NCBI RefSeq assembly: GCF_015277895.1 | Contig: NZ_CP063815.1 | Location: forward strand, 1,240,001-1,304,000 | Origin: Microbacterium abyssi | Lineage (GTDB): Bacteria; Actinomycetota; Actinomycetes; Actinomycetales; Microbacteriaceae | DNA: 64,000 bases | Reading direction: 5' to 3' | In this document: positions 1 through 9,143 of the stretch, one piece after another | Layout of the letters: each line of letters opens with the position of its first letter | Numbering within the stretch: the stretch's first letter is position 1 | Program-made: the position numbers and the translations under genes | Notes under the pieces: model-generated | Told to the model about the DNA's origin: nothing | Seen by the model: the letters and a program-made list of their open reading frames with translations, nothing else | The model's database searches: none

Positions 1-1058
1 TCGCAGCCGTCGGTGCCATGGGCTTCGCCCATCCCTCGGCTCTGCTCGGCGGCATAGCTCTCGTCGTGCCGTTCCTCGTCGTGCGGACATGGACGGCGGC
101 TTGCCGTGCGGGGCTGGTCGCCCGTGTGGTGATACTCGTCCTTCTCTGCCTCGGCCTCGTGGCGTTGGCGATCGTATGGATCAAGGCGAACGTCACAACG
201 AATCACTGGCTTCCCTCCGAGACGATGGCACAAGCCGTGGGCGAGGTGCTGTTGCTGAGCCCTGTGGAGCGAACGGCGGGTCTTCTGCTCGGCCCTCTGG
301 CTGCTATCGGCATCTGGCAGGTCGTGCGGATGAAGCTATGGTGGGTCCTAGCTTCTTACGTGCTGAGCGTCGGGTTCTATCTCGCTTCAGCATGGTTCCC
401 CATCCTCTCGCTTCGCAGTCTGCTCGTCGGAGTCTGGTACGACGACACCACGCGCGTCGGGGCGCTGCTGGCGATGTGGGGGTTGCCTCTCGCCGGTCTC
501 GGCGTGGCCGTCGTGACTTCCTGGCTCCGGGCACGGTGGGAGAATGGGGCACGGCTCCCAGTGATCGCGCTGGCGACGCTGATCGCGTTCGCGGCAGCGA
601 GCCACCTCATCATGCTCACCTCAGACGTCCTGCAGATGCGCCGCGTGAGCTTTCAGTTCGGTGACGCGTCACGGGGACTCTCAGCCGATGAGGCCGCTCT
701 CTTCGGCAAAGCCGACGCAGTGCTCGATGAGGACAGCGTGGTGATCGGCGATCCGCTGACGGGTGCGGCTCTGCTCTACGCGTACACAGGTCACGATGTG
801 GTCTTCCCGCACGTGGCCGGCCGATACGGGGAGGACGCCACCTTCCTCGCCCGCAATCTTGTCGATGGCGACGCCGCGGTTTGCGCGGCAGTGGACCGGA
901 TGGGTGTCACGCATGCACTGGATTTCGGCGACCGCACGTTTTTCGAGAGTCAGTCGCCGCGGTTCACAGGGCTGCACGACTTGAACGAGTCGCCGATTCT
1001 CACCCCCGTCGCCACCGTCGGCGAGGCCACGCTGTACGAAGTCAGCGGCTGCGAGTAG
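1..1058 (+). CDS. DUF6541-like polytopic membrane protein (5' truncated)
   Basis: The frame is open from base 3 to the stop at 1056-1058, so the gene begins upstream of the window. The first Met (base 18) lies in a hydrophobic run and is not a convincing start. About six membrane segments occupy the first ~205 codons after it, followed by a ~140-residue soluble, probably extracytoplasmic tail. The HPSA motif near the visible start and this layout resemble the C-terminal part of the actinobacterial DUF6541 family, large membrane proteins often found in glycan loci. The 3' end overlaps the convergent DUF2304 gene by 17 nt. A role in surface-glycan assembly is inferred from position only. Confidence 0.7.
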   Translation, partial: AAVGAMGFAHPSALLGGIALVVPFLVVRTWTAACRAGLVARVVILVLLCLGLVALAIVWIKANVTTNHWLPSETMAQAVGEVLLLSPVERTAGLLLGPLAAIGIWQVVRMKLWWVLASYVLSVGFYLASAWFPILSLRSLLVGVWYDDTTRVGALLAMWGLPLAGLGVAVVTSWLRARWENGARLPVIALATLIAFAAASHLIMLTSDVLQMRRVSFQFGDASRGLSADEAALFGKADAVLDEDSVVIGDPLTGAALLYAYTGHDVVFPHVAGRYGEDATFLARNLVDGDAAVCAAVDRMGVTHALDFGDRTFFESQSPRFTGLHDLNESPILTPVATVGEATLYEVSGCE

Positions 1059-1416
1059 TTCCTTCGTCATCTTCCGCCGTCCGCTCTTCGCGCCCCGTCG
1101 CCTCGAGCAGAGCCGTCTTGCGAGCGAGCAAGGTGATCTCGCGCTGCAACGCCAGATTGCGTCGATACTGCGTGTACACGAACGCGAGGAACATGATCAC
1201 CAGCGCGTACAGGAGCAGATCGGTCCCGCGACCGACGCCGATGAGCGAAGCAACCCAGGTGAGCCACTGCGGGAACAGGATCGAGAGAACCGCGGCGAAG
1301 ACGAAGAGCCCGAGGAGGATGCGCCGGATCGCGAGATGGCTATCGGCGCCTGTGCGCCGCATCATGAATGCGGCGAGGAGCACGACAGCCACGATCAGCA
1401 GAAACTGAATCCACAT
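1042..1416 (-). CDS. DUF2304 small membrane protein
   Basis: This 124-residue protein has an N-terminal membrane helix (residues 1-18), two more hydrophobic segments (about 32-52 and 63-82) and a basic, coiled-coil-like tail (about 85-110). This is the standard DUF2304 layout. DUF2304 proteins are typically encoded next to a DPM1-like glycosyltransferase and are thought to act as its membrane partner, as here: the GT2 gene lies 3 nt upstream on the same strand. The start ATG is at 1416. The partner role is inferred from gene order; no catalytic residues are visible. Confidence 0.8.
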   Translation of the reverse strand: MWIQFLLIVAVVLLAAFMMRRTGADSHLAIRRILLGLFVFAAVLSILFPQWLTWVASLIGVGRGTDLLLYALVIMFLAFVYTQYRRNLALQREITLLARKTALLEATGREERTAEDDEGTTRSR

Positions 1417-1419
1417 GTT

Positions 1420-2118
1420 CTACCTCACCACCAGATCGACCAGGATGTTCACCGAGTTGAGCACGCTCTGGCCCTTCGCCTTCGAGTAGTCCGTGTAGAG
1501 CAGTTCGACGGGGTGCTCGGTCCACGGCAGCCCCGTGCGTCCGATCTCGAGGACGATCTCCGTCGCGTGCGCCATCCTGTCCTGCTTGAGCTCGATCTTC
1601 TCTGCAGCATCACGCCGGATGACGCGCAGGCCGTTGTGCGCGTCTGTGAGCCGCATTCCCGTTGTCATGTTGGTCACCCAGACAGCGGTCTTGAGCACCA
1701 CCTTCTTCATCCAGCCCGGTCGCGTGCGGTCGTCGAGGAATCTCGACCCGAAGACGACGGCGGTGTTCTGCGTGCGCACAACTGCGAGCATCGCCACAGC
1801 GTCTTCGACGCGATGTTGTCCGTCGGCGTCGAAGGTGACGATGTAGTCGCATTCCGGATGAAGCAGGGCGAAGTCGATACCGGTCTGCAGTGCCGCGCCC
1901 TGGCCGAGATTGACAGGGTGCCGCACGAGCCGGGCGCCCGCCGCGGCGGCGATATCGGCAGAGCCGTCTACGGAGCCGTCATCGATGCAGACGACGTTCG
2001 TGAACTCCTTGCGGAGTCCGCGGATCACGTCGGCGATGACATCGGCCTCGTTGTACAACGGGATGACGACCCACGCGCGGCGGTCGGGGGTTCGTGGCGC
2101 GGGCACGCTCGTGGACAT
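1420..2118 (-). CDS. Glycosyltransferase family 2, dolichyl-phosphate-mannose-synthase-like
   Basis: The 232-residue protein has a complete GT-A fold signature: VVIPLYNEA at the N-terminus, a CIDDGSVDGS nucleotide-binding loop near residue 45, and the metal-binding DADGQH motif near residue 100. No C-terminal membrane helices are present. This matches the short DPM1/YkoT-type GT2 proteins that move a sugar from a nucleotide onto polyprenyl phosphate at the inner face of the membrane. The downstream DUF2304 gene is its probable membrane anchor. It is transcribed divergently from the GT4 gene at 2193. The sugar donor cannot be read from sequence. A CACAAT box 6 nt before the ATG may be its -10. 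Confidence 0.85.
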   Translation of the reverse strand: MSTSVPAPRTPDRRAWVVIPLYNEADVIADVIRGLRKEFTNVVCIDDGSVDGSADIAAAAGARLVRHPVNLGQGAALQTGIDFALLHPECDYIVTFDADGQHRVEDAVAMLAVVRTQNTAVVFGSRFLDDRTRPGWMKKVVLKTAVWVTNMTTGMRLTDAHNGLRVIRRDAAEKIELKQDRMAHATEIVLEIGRTGLPWTEHPVELLYTDYSKAKGQSVLNSVNILVDLVVR

Positions 2119-2192
2119 GATTCCATTGTGTCAGGTGCTCGCACACGATTTTGGTGAGGCGTGTGGGAATCGGTCGAGTGGAAGGAGCAGGC

Positions 2193-3398
2193 ATGGCGTC
2201 TCGACGTCCCGCGTCGCGATCCGGTGTCCGTACCGTCATCGCGAGCCGCATCTTCGCGCCGGAGCCGTCCGCGGCATCCCTTCGGCTGAGCGCGTTGGCA
2301 GCCGAACTCGATGAGCGAGGCGTCGATGTGCGAGTGCTCACGACCCGGCCCCCCCGAGGGACGGCGACAGGGCCAGACCTGGGTCTGGATGTGCGCCGAT
2401 GGCCAGTACTGCGCGATCGGTCCGGTTACGTACGCGGGTACCTGCCGTATCTGAGCTTCGATGCGCCGCTGTTCGTGCGAGTCCTGTTCGGGGCACGAGG
2501 TGACGTGTACGTCTGCGAGCCGCCGCCGACGACAGGATTCTTCCTGCGCCTCGCATGCGCGATCGCACGGCGGCCGTATGTTTACTACGCGGCCGACATC
2601 TGGTCGGATGCTGCGCAGGCGACCGGCGCCCCGGATCTCGTGATCAGAACCCTACGCAGCCTGGAGTCCTTCGCGATCCGCGGCGCACAGGGGGTGATCG
2701 TCGTCACCGACGGCGTCGCGTCGCGCGTCGCGGCACTCGCTCCGGGGGCGAATGCGCACGTCGTCGGTCACGGCGTGGATCTGAACCGGTTCTCTCCCGA
2801 TGGAGGAGAGATCGCCAACCGCGCAGACATCGTGTACGTCGGATCGGCAAGCGAATGGCACGGTGCGGAGATCGCGGTGCGGGCCGTGATCGACGTGCTC
2901 CGGAGCGAACCGAAGACCACGGCGGCCTTCGTCGGTCAGGGGTCATCCTGGCCGGCCTTGCGCGCAGCCGTTTACGAAGCCGGTCTGTCCGAGCGGATCC
3001 GGTTCGTGGCTACGGTCCCGCCAGAACAGGCGGCCGCATGGCTCAGGGGAGCACGCGTCAGCCTCGCGACGCTCGTGCCGGGACAGGGATACGACTTCGC
3101 CGTGCCCACCAAGCTATACGCCTCCGTCGCGGTCGGTACCCCAGTGGCCTACGCCGGCCCCGACCCCGTGCGCGGCGTTGTCAATCAGAATGAACTCGGC
3201 CGCGGCGTCGAGTATGACGAGCAGGCTCTCGCGGACGCCATCCGGGAGTTGCTCGTCACAGACCGGCCTGAGGCGCGGAAGCGTCTGACTTCATGGGCGC
3301 ACGCGAACGTCTCCGCACGTGCGGTTGCGCGCCGATCTGCGGATGCGATTCTCGCGGTTGCCGGGACGGTCACGGCCGGCTCAGGTCGCCGACGATAG
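2193..3398 (+). CDS. Glycosyltransferase family 4 (GT-B)
   Basis: The 401-residue protein is a retaining GT-B glycosyltransferase resembling WbuB/aminosugar-transferase-like GT4 enzymes. It has an N-terminal Rossmann acceptor domain with EPSAASLR near residue 20 and a donor domain with LVPGQGYDFAVPTKLYAS near residue 300. The start is placed at ATG 2193 because GAAGGAG lies 5 nt before it (2181-2187); an upstream in-frame TTG at 2151 has no ribosome-binding site. It is the first gene of an eight-gene plus-strand run ending at 11550. It probably acts on a lipid-linked glycan at the cytoplasmic membrane face. Donor and acceptor are not identifiable. Confidence 0.85.
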   Translation: MASRRPASRSGVRTVIASRIFAPEPSAASLRLSALAAELDERGVDVRVLTTRPPRGTATGPDLGLDVRRWPVLRDRSGYVRGYLPYLSFDAPLFVRVLFGARGDVYVCEPPPTTGFFLRLACAIARRPYVYYAADIWSDAAQATGAPDLVIRTLRSLESFAIRGAQGVIVVTDGVASRVAALAPGANAHVVGHGVDLNRFSPDGGEIANRADIVYVGSASEWHGAEIAVRAVIDVLRSEPKTTAAFVGQGSSWPALRAAVYEAGLSERIRFVATVPPEQAAAWLRGARVSLATLVPGQGYDFAVPTKLYASVAVGTPVAYAGPDPVRGVVNQNELGRGVEYDEQALADAIRELLVTDRPEARKRLTSWAHANVSARAVARRSADAILAVAGTVTAGSGRRR

Positions 3399-3442
3399 AA
3401 TTTCGTTGCGCCGACTCGTCCGGGCGGCGCGCAAGGAGTCTT

Positions 3443-4054
3443 GTGTCCAGTTATTCCCGTGTCCGCGTCGCCGAATCTGCGGATGTCGCCAGCGAGGCCA
3501 GCATCGGCGACGGATCATCGATCTGGCATCTTGCGCAGGTGCGCGAAGGCGTTCGCATGGGCGCGAACTGCATCGTGGGTCGCGGTGCCTACATCGGCAC
3601 CGGCGTCCAGTTGGGTGACAACTGCAAGGTGCAGAACTACGCGCTCGTCTACGAACCGGCGAAGCTCGCGGACGGTGTGTTCATCGGACCAGCTGTCGTG
3701 CTCACGAACGACACCTACCCCCGTGCCATCAACGCCGATGGCACCTTGAAGAGCGCGCATGATTGGGAACCCGTCGGCGTAACGGTGGAACGGGGCGCTT
3801 CGATCGGCGCCAGGGCCACGTGTGTCGCGCCGGTGACCATCGGCGCCTGGGCGACGGTCGCGGCAGGCGCGGTCGTCGTCAAGGATGTGCCCCAGTACGC
3901 GCTGGTCGCGGGAGTCCCTGCCCGACGCATCGGCTGGGTAGGGGAATCCGGGGTGCCGCTGATCGCGGAAGACGACCACAACATCTGGGTCTGCCCGCAG
4001 ACGGGTGCCCGCTATGTCGAGAGCGACGGATCATTGAGCAAGGAGACCGCGTGA
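3443..4054 (+). CDS. Left-handed beta-helix N-acetyltransferase, WbpD/WlbB-like
   Basis: The protein has 203 residues from GTG 3443, preceded by AAGGAG at 3433-3438. It is mostly hexapeptide repeats (GDGSSIWHLAQVREG and following), forming a left-handed beta-helix. It carries the segment FIGPAVVLTNDTYPRA and the C-terminal VAGVPARRIGWVG typical of UDP-2-acetamido-3-amino-2,3-dideoxy-glucuronate N-acetyltransferases. Those enzymes (WbpD, WlbB) use acetyl-CoA to acetylate the 3-amino group. The aminotransferase and oxidoreductase of the same pathway follow directly; the stop overlaps the next start by 4 nt (GTGA). Other sugar 3- or 4-N-acetyltransferases are possible, but the gene order favours WbpD. 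Confidence 0.83.
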   Translation: MSSYSRVRVAESADVASEASIGDGSSIWHLAQVREGVRMGANCIVGRGAYIGTGVQLGDNCKVQNYALVYEPAKLADGVFIGPAVVLTNDTYPRAINADGTLKSAHDWEPVGVTVERGASIGARATCVAPVTIGAWATVAAGAVVVKDVPQYALVAGVPARRIGWVGESGVPLIAEDDHNIWVCPQTGARYVESDGSLSKETA

Positions 4055-5148
4055 GCGAATTCATCCCCCCGGCCAAGCCCATCATCGGCGATGACGAACG
4101 CGAAGCGGTGGATCGCGTGCTGCGCAGCGGCATGGTTGCACAGGGCCCGGAAGTCGCTGCATTCGAGCAGGAGTTCTCGGCGCACTTCGTGCCGGGGCGC
4201 CCATCTGTCGCGGTGAATTCGGGAACAGCTGGGTTGCATCTCGGACTGCTCGCCGCGGGCGTGGGAGTGGGCGACGAGGTCATCGTCCCGTCGTTCACTT
4301 TCGCTGCGACGGGCAACGCAGTCGCGCTGACGGGCGCGACACCGGTGTTCGTGGACATCGAGCCCGAGACGTTTTCGCTCGACCCCGACTCGGTGGCCGC
4401 CGCGATCACACCGAACACCAGGGGCATCATGCCGGTGCACCTCTACGGCCATCCTGCACGGATGCGAGAACTCGAGGCGATCGTTGCCGAGCGGGGTGTC
4501 GCGCTGTACGAGGATGCCGCACAGGCGCACGGCGCATCGCTCGACGGACGTCCAGTCGGGTCCTTCGGCGAGTTCGCCATGTTCAGCCTCTATCCGACGA
4601 AGAACATGACCAGCGGCGAGGGCGGCATGGTGACCACGGCCACCGACGACATCGCCCGACGGGTGAAGTTGCTTCGCAACCAGGGCATGGAGAAGCAGTA
4701 CGAGAACGAGATCATCGGATTCAATGCTCGTATGACCGATATCCACGCGGCGATCGGCCGCGTGCAGCTGACCAAGGTCGACGCGTGGACGAAGACCCGC
4801 CAGCAGAACGCGGCCTTCCTCGACGCCAACCTGCAGGGCATCCTGACTCCACCCGTTGCTGAGGGCGCCGTGCATGTGTATCACCAATACACGGTCCGCG
4901 TGACCGAAGACCGCGACGGGTTCGTGCGTGCGCTCAAGGAAGAGCACAACGTTGGTGCAGGCGTGTACTACCCGATCCCGAACCACCGTCTTCCCTCTCT
5001 AGCTCCGTATGCGCCCGGACTCGACCTGCCCGAGACAGAACGCGCCGCCCGTGAGGTCGTCTCGCTGCCGGTGCACCCGTCACTGAGCCAAGGTGACTTG
5101 GAGCGCATCGTGACCGCGGTCAACACTGTTGCGGGAGCGGGCGCCTGA
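4051..5148 (+). CDS. DegT/DnrJ/EryC1 aminotransferase, WbpE-like
   Basis: The 365-residue sugar aminotransferase starts at GTG 4051 inside the stop of the acetyltransferase gene. It is PLP-dependent: VNSGTAGLHLGL binds phosphate, EDAAQAHGA carries the cofactor-contacting Asp, and Lys184 in SLYPTKNMTSGEGG is the Schiff-base lysine. Length and motifs match WbpE/WlbC, which transfers the amino group of glutamate to C3 of a 3-keto UDP-GlcNAc-uronic acid. Its product would be the substrate of the preceding acetyltransferase, and the following gene would supply the ketone. The assignment among DegT family members is inferred from neighbours; the aminotransferase call itself is firm. Confidence 0.88.
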   Translation: MSEFIPPAKPIIGDDEREAVDRVLRSGMVAQGPEVAAFEQEFSAHFVPGRPSVAVNSGTAGLHLGLLAAGVGVGDEVIVPSFTFAATGNAVALTGATPVFVDIEPETFSLDPDSVAAAITPNTRGIMPVHLYGHPARMRELEAIVAERGVALYEDAAQAHGASLDGRPVGSFGEFAMFSLYPTKNMTSGEGGMVTTATDDIARRVKLLRNQGMEKQYENEIIGFNARMTDIHAAIGRVQLTKVDAWTKTRQQNAAFLDANLQGILTPPVAEGAVHVYHQYTVRVTEDRDGFVRALKEEHNVGAGVYYPIPNHRLPSLAPYAPGLDLPETERAAREVVSLPVHPSLSQGDLERIVTAVNTVAGAGA

Positions 5149-6134
5149 TGGCCGCTCTGCGGGCGGGGCTGCTCGGCGTGGGCATGATGGGACGTCATCA
5201 TGCCCGCGTGCTGCGCGAACTGGATGGTGTGGATCTCGTGGCGATCGCCGATCCCGGTGGCGACCCGCACGGCGTCGCCGGCGAGCTGCAGGTGCTGCCT
5301 GACATCGACGCGTTGATAGCGGCCGAGATCGATGTCGCCGTGGTCGCCGTGCCAACCCGGTTCCATGAGGAGGCCGCGCTGAAGCTCGCCTCTGCGGGGG
5401 TGCACACCCTCGTGGAGAAGCCGATCGCGCACAGCCTGGACGCTGGGCAGCGGATGGTCGACGCGTTCCGTGACGCCGGCCTGATCGGCGCCGTCGGTCA
5501 CATCGAACGCTTCAACCCGGCCCTGCAGGAGATGCGCCGGCGCATCGAGGCGGGCGAGCTGGGTGCGGTCTACCAGGTGGCCACGCGGCGACAGGGACCA
5601 TTCCCGTCGCGGATCGCGGACGTCGGAGTCGCGAAGGACCTGGCGTCCCACGACGTCGACCTCACCGCGTGGGTGGTCCAGAGCGACTACGAGCGCGTCT
5701 TCGCGCAGACTGCTTTCAAGAGTGGGCGCGAGCACGAGGACATGATCACGATCACCGGCCGCACGGCCTCGGGCGTTATCGTGAACAACATCGTGAACTG
5801 GCTCTCTCCGATGAAGGAGCGCGTCACCGTCGTCACGGGCGAGAAGGGCGCGTTCGTCGCTGACACGTCCACCGGGGATCTGACGTTCTACGCAAACGGC
5901 ACGATCCCCTTGGAATGGGAGTCCGTCTCCAGCTTCCGCGGTGTCTCCGAAGGCGATGTCACGCGTTTCGCATTCGCCAAGCGCGAGCCGCTGCGCGTCG
6001 AGCACGAGGCCTTCCGCGATGCCGTGCTCGGCGAGAAGACCGACGTGGTGACCATGGAGCAGGGCCAGCGCACCCTGATGGTCGTCGAAGCTGCACTCGA
6101 CTCCGCGCGCAGCGGCGAGTCAAGCACGCTCTGA
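5148..6134 (+). CDS. Gfo/Idh/MocA oxidoreductase, WbpB-like UDP-sugar 3-dehydrogenase
   Basis: The 328-residue protein has an N-terminal NAD-binding fold (GLLGVGMMGRHHARVL), the EKP motif at residues 90-92 and a C-terminal alpha/beta domain with DLASHDVDL near residue 168, as expected for the Gfo/Idh/MocA family. Members paired with DegT aminotransferases and hexapeptide acetyltransferases (WbpB, WlbA) oxidise C3 of UDP-GlcNAc-uronic acid. ATG 5148 shares its A with the TGA of the aminotransferase gene (TGATG), implying translational coupling. Cofactor regeneration through 2-oxoglutarate is known for this family but cannot be seen here. Confidence 0.85.
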   Translation: MAALRAGLLGVGMMGRHHARVLRELDGVDLVAIADPGGDPHGVAGELQVLPDIDALIAAEIDVAVVAVPTRFHEEAALKLASAGVHTLVEKPIAHSLDAGQRMVDAFRDAGLIGAVGHIERFNPALQEMRRRIEAGELGAVYQVATRRQGPFPSRIADVGVAKDLASHDVDLTAWVVQSDYERVFAQTAFKSGREHEDMITITGRTASGVIVNNIVNWLSPMKERVTVVTGEKGAFVADTSTGDLTFYANGTIPLEWESVSSFRGVSEGDVTRFAFAKREPLRVEHEAFRDAVLGEKTDVVTMEQGQRTLMVVEAALDSARSGESSTL

Positions 6135-6138
6135 ACGC

Positions 6139-7923
6139 ATGAAGCTCATCGTCCGCACTCTGAAACGGCTGATGCCGTTCCTCCCGCCATCGGGGAGGCG
6201 ATTCCTTCTCGTCTATTCGGTGGTGTCCTCGCTGCTTTCGCTGATCGACATCGTCGCGCTGATGCTGCTGGCGTTGACCCTCGCGTCCAGCGTGACGGGC
6301 AATCAGGTCAGTCTTCCCGGACTCGGGGTGGTCAGCGGAGACGGAATCATCTGGCTGATCCTGGTGCTGGCGGCGATCGTGATCCTCAAGTCCGCCGCCA
6401 ACGTGGGACTGCAGTGGGTGGCGACGCGTCGGTTCGCTTCCTACGAGCTCGAAGTGGGGCAGGAGCTGTTCGGCGCGTACATCCGCGCCTCCTGGGTCGA
6501 TCGGCTGTCGCGCAACAGCGCGCAGATCGTCGCGATGTCCGATAGCGGCATCGCGAACGTGGTGGCGGGATTCCTGCTGCCGATCACCACATTGCCGGGC
6601 ATGGTCGTCACCAGTGTCGGCGTCATCGGCGTGCTGGTCGTCTCGCAGCCCGTCACTGCTCTTGTGACGATCGTGTACCTCGGCGGGATCGCGCTGCTGC
6701 AGTACTTCGTGCTCAGCGGCAAGACGCGGCAAGCCGCGCGCGTGGCCCGTGATTCCGCCCTGCACGTCGCGGCGCTGATCTCCGGCATGGTCGCTTCCCT
6801 GAAGGAGATCACCCTTCGGGACAAGGCCGACGAGGTCAGCGAGGTGGTCAGAACCAGCCGCGCGCAGACGGCCCGAGCACGAGCGAACTCCAGCTTCTTG
6901 GCTGCGGTGCCGCGCTTCGTCTTCGATGCGGCCATCATCGGCGGGTTCGTCGTCGTCGGGGGAGCGGCGATGCTCACGTCGGGCGGAGACATGAGCGCCA
7001 CGGTCTCGGCCGTCGCGATGTTCGGCATCGCGGGATTCCGGCTCGTGCCCTCGCTCACCGGCTTCCAGACCGTCATCACCCGCACGATCACCTCGGCGCC
7101 GTACGTCGAGACGGTGATCAGCGACATTGAGGCGTCGAAGCGGTTCCGGGCAGACCGTGAGGTCCTCGGAAACGCGGACCTGCCTGGACAACCGCGGCTG
7201 CTCGAACTCGACCGAGTCTCGTTCAGCTATCCGGGCAGCGACGAGTCGGCGGTGCACGACCTCGATCTCCGCATTCCCATGGGATCGACAGTTGGTGTCG
7301 CCGGGGCATCCGGTGCCGGTAAATCGACGCTGATCGACCTTCTCCTCGGACTGCTCACGCCGACCAGCGGACGCATCCGCGTCGACGGGGAGCCCGTCGA
7401 GGAGGTCATGGCGGCATGGCGCCGCCATGTCGGGTACGTACCGCAGGAGGTCACCCTCTTCGACGGGACCATCGCGCAGAATATCGCCCTGACCTGGGGG
7501 AAAGACATCGATGAGGCCCGTGTCGAGCAAGCTGCTCGTCGGGCGCAGCTGTGGCCACTGATCACGCAGCGCCCGGAAGGGCTGGACTCCCGCATCGGCG
7601 AGCGAGGGTTGACGCTGTCCGGCGGGCAGCGTCAACGACTCGGAATCGCGCGCGCTCTGTATGAGGAGCCTCTGGTGCTCGTCCTCGACGAGGCGACGAG
7701 CGCGCTCGACACGAAGACCGAAGCCGACGTCTCCGATGCGATTCGAGAGCTTCGGGGCGACGTGACCGTCATCGCGGTCGCCCACCGCCTAAGCACGATC
7801 AAGGACTCGGACATCATCGTGTTCATGAAGGACGGCACCGCGGCAGCGCAGGGCTCCTTCGACGAGGTCGTCGCGGCGAACCCTGACTTCGCCGGCCAGG
7901 CACGGCTGGCGGGGCTGGCGTGA
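6139..7923 (+). CDS. ABC exporter half-transporter, PglK/MsbA-like flippase
   Basis: The 594-residue protein has six predicted membrane helices in residues ~20-310 and a fused nucleotide-binding domain. Walker A (GASGAGKST) lies near 388, the Q-loop in GYVPQEVTLF, the signature LSGGQRQRLG near 492, Walker B ending LVLDEATSALD near 510 and the H-loop AHRLST. It should act as a homodimer. It lies 4 nt after the WbpB-like gene and overlaps the next glycosyltransferase start by 4 nt. The context therefore suggests a flippase for lipid-linked sugar intermediates, comparable to PglK. No substrate can be assigned from sequence; the transporter class is firm. Confidence 0.87.
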   Translation: MKLIVRTLKRLMPFLPPSGRRFLLVYSVVSSLLSLIDIVALMLLALTLASSVTGNQVSLPGLGVVSGDGIIWLILVLAAIVILKSAANVGLQWVATRRFASYELEVGQELFGAYIRASWVDRLSRNSAQIVAMSDSGIANVVAGFLLPITTLPGMVVTSVGVIGVLVVSQPVTALVTIVYLGGIALLQYFVLSGKTRQAARVARDSALHVAALISGMVASLKEITLRDKADEVSEVVRTSRAQTARARANSSFLAAVPRFVFDAAIIGGFVVVGGAAMLTSGGDMSATVSAVAMFGIAGFRLVPSLTGFQTVITRTITSAPYVETVISDIEASKRFRADREVLGNADLPGQPRLLELDRVSFSYPGSDESAVHDLDLRIPMGSTVGVAGASGAGKSTLIDLLLGLLTPTSGRIRVDGEPVEEVMAAWRRHVGYVPQEVTLFDGTIAQNIALTWGKDIDEARVEQAARRAQLWPLITQRPEGLDSRIGERGLTLSGGQRQRLGIARALYEEPLVLVLDEATSALDTKTEADVSDAIRELRGDVTVIAVAHRLSTIKDSDIIVFMKDGTAAAQGSFDEVVAANPDFAGQARLAGLA

Positions 7924-9143
7924 CACGGATCATCGCCCGGGCGAGGCGTCTGGTCGGAGTCGGCTACCGCCGGGCCCTGCAGCGGTGCCCGGACTGGCTC
8001 ACGGTGTGGTTCCGACCTCCGGGGCGTCGATTCGCGCTCGGTGAGGTTCCGCGACCGGTCGTGCCCCCCGGGGCCGGAGTGAGGCTCTACATCGCTCCGG
8101 CAAACTTCGCAGCCCAGGGCTTCGCTCTGGCTCGTGCGGTCGAGAGGCTTCCCGACGTCGGCGCTGTGAGCATGCAGCCGCTTTCCGGTCAGGACTACGG
8201 CTTCCCGGCCGACTACGAGATTCCGATGAGCGCGTTCATCTCGTCCGGGACCTGGGGTCGCGGGCAGCGCGATGCGGTGAGCCGGGGATTCACGCACGTG
8301 CTCGTCGAAGCCGAACGCTCGGTGTTCGGCGCGGCGTTCGACCGCGATGTGGAAAAGGAGCTCCTCTGGTTGATCCGGCGGGGGCTCTCCGTCGCCTTGA
8401 TCAGCCATGGGACCGACCTGCGCCTGCCGAGTCGGCACGCGGAGTCCGACGAATGGTCTCCGTTCCGCGGCCGTCTGGACGAGGAGTGGGTGCGGCGCCT
8501 GGAGGAGACGGCGCTCCGCAATCGAGAACTCGGACAGAGCCTCGGCACCCCGCTGTACGTATCGACGCCCGAACTCCTCCTCGACTGGCCGTCGGCGACC
8601 TGGCTGCCGGTCATCGTCGACCCCGGCACGTGGGCCACGGACTCGGAGCTACTGATCGGGCGACCGCCCGTCGTCGTGCACGCCCCGACGAGCCCGATCG
8701 TGAAGGGGACGAACCTCATCGAACCGACTCTGATGCAGATGTCGGATCGAGGCGCGCTCGACTATCGGCGGATCGAACGCGTCCCGGCGGCGGCGATGCC
8801 CAGCCTCTATGCGGCTGCCGACATCGTCCTCGACCAGTTCGCGCTCGGAGCCTACGGGACGACCAGCATCGAGGCGATGGCGGCCGGACGGCTGGTCGTG
8901 GCGCACCTCCACGAGCAGGTGCGGTCGCACATCGCCGGGGTCACCGGACTGGAGCCTCCCATCGTGGAGGCGACGCCGGACACGCTCGGAGCGGTGCTCG
9001 ACGACATCATCGCTCGACCGCAGCACTATCGTGAGATCGCTGGACGGGGGCCGGAGTACGTGGCTGCAGTGCACGACGGGACGCTCTCGACGCGGGTCAT
9101 CGTTCCGTTCCTCACTGGAGCCGAGGGCGCGAGCAGAGGATGA
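7920..9143 (+). CDS. Glycosyltransferase, GT-B type (tandem paralogue 1)
   Basis: The 407-residue protein starts at GTG 7920 in the stop of the ABC gene. The N-terminal half contains LYIAPANFAAQGFALARA. The C-terminal half has the GT4-like donor segment VLDQFALGAYGTTSIEAMAAGR, whose Glu is the usual catalytic or ribose-binding residue. The next gene encodes a clear paralogue with the same blocks at the same spacing, so the pair arose by tandem duplication. It is a probable cytoplasmic, membrane-associated transferase adding one sugar to the repeat unit. Donor and linkage are unknown. Confidence 0.8.
   Translation: MTRIIARARRLVGVGYRRALQRCPDWLTVWFRPPGRRFALGEVPRPVVPPGAGVRLYIAPANFAAQGFALARAVERLPDVGAVSMQPLSGQDYGFPADYEIPMSAFISSGTWGRGQRDAVSRGFTHVLVEAERSVFGAAFDRDVEKELLWLIRRGLSVALISHGTDLRLPSRHAESDEWSPFRGRLDEEWVRRLEETALRNRELGQSLGTPLYVSTPELLLDWPSATWLPVIVDPGTWATDSELLIGRPPVVVHAPTSPIVKGTNLIEPTLMQMSDRGALDYRRIERVPAAAMPSLYAAADIVLDQFALGAYGTTSIEAMAAGRLVVAHLHEQVRSHIAGVTGLEPPIVEATPDTLGAVLDDIIARPQHYREIAGRGPEYVAAVHDGTLSTRVIVPFLTGAEGASRG

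Noticed and set aside
5959..7785. 608-codon frame antisense to the ABC exporter
   Set aside because: Composition is His/Asp/Arg-rich as expected for antisense of GC-rich coding; no domain.
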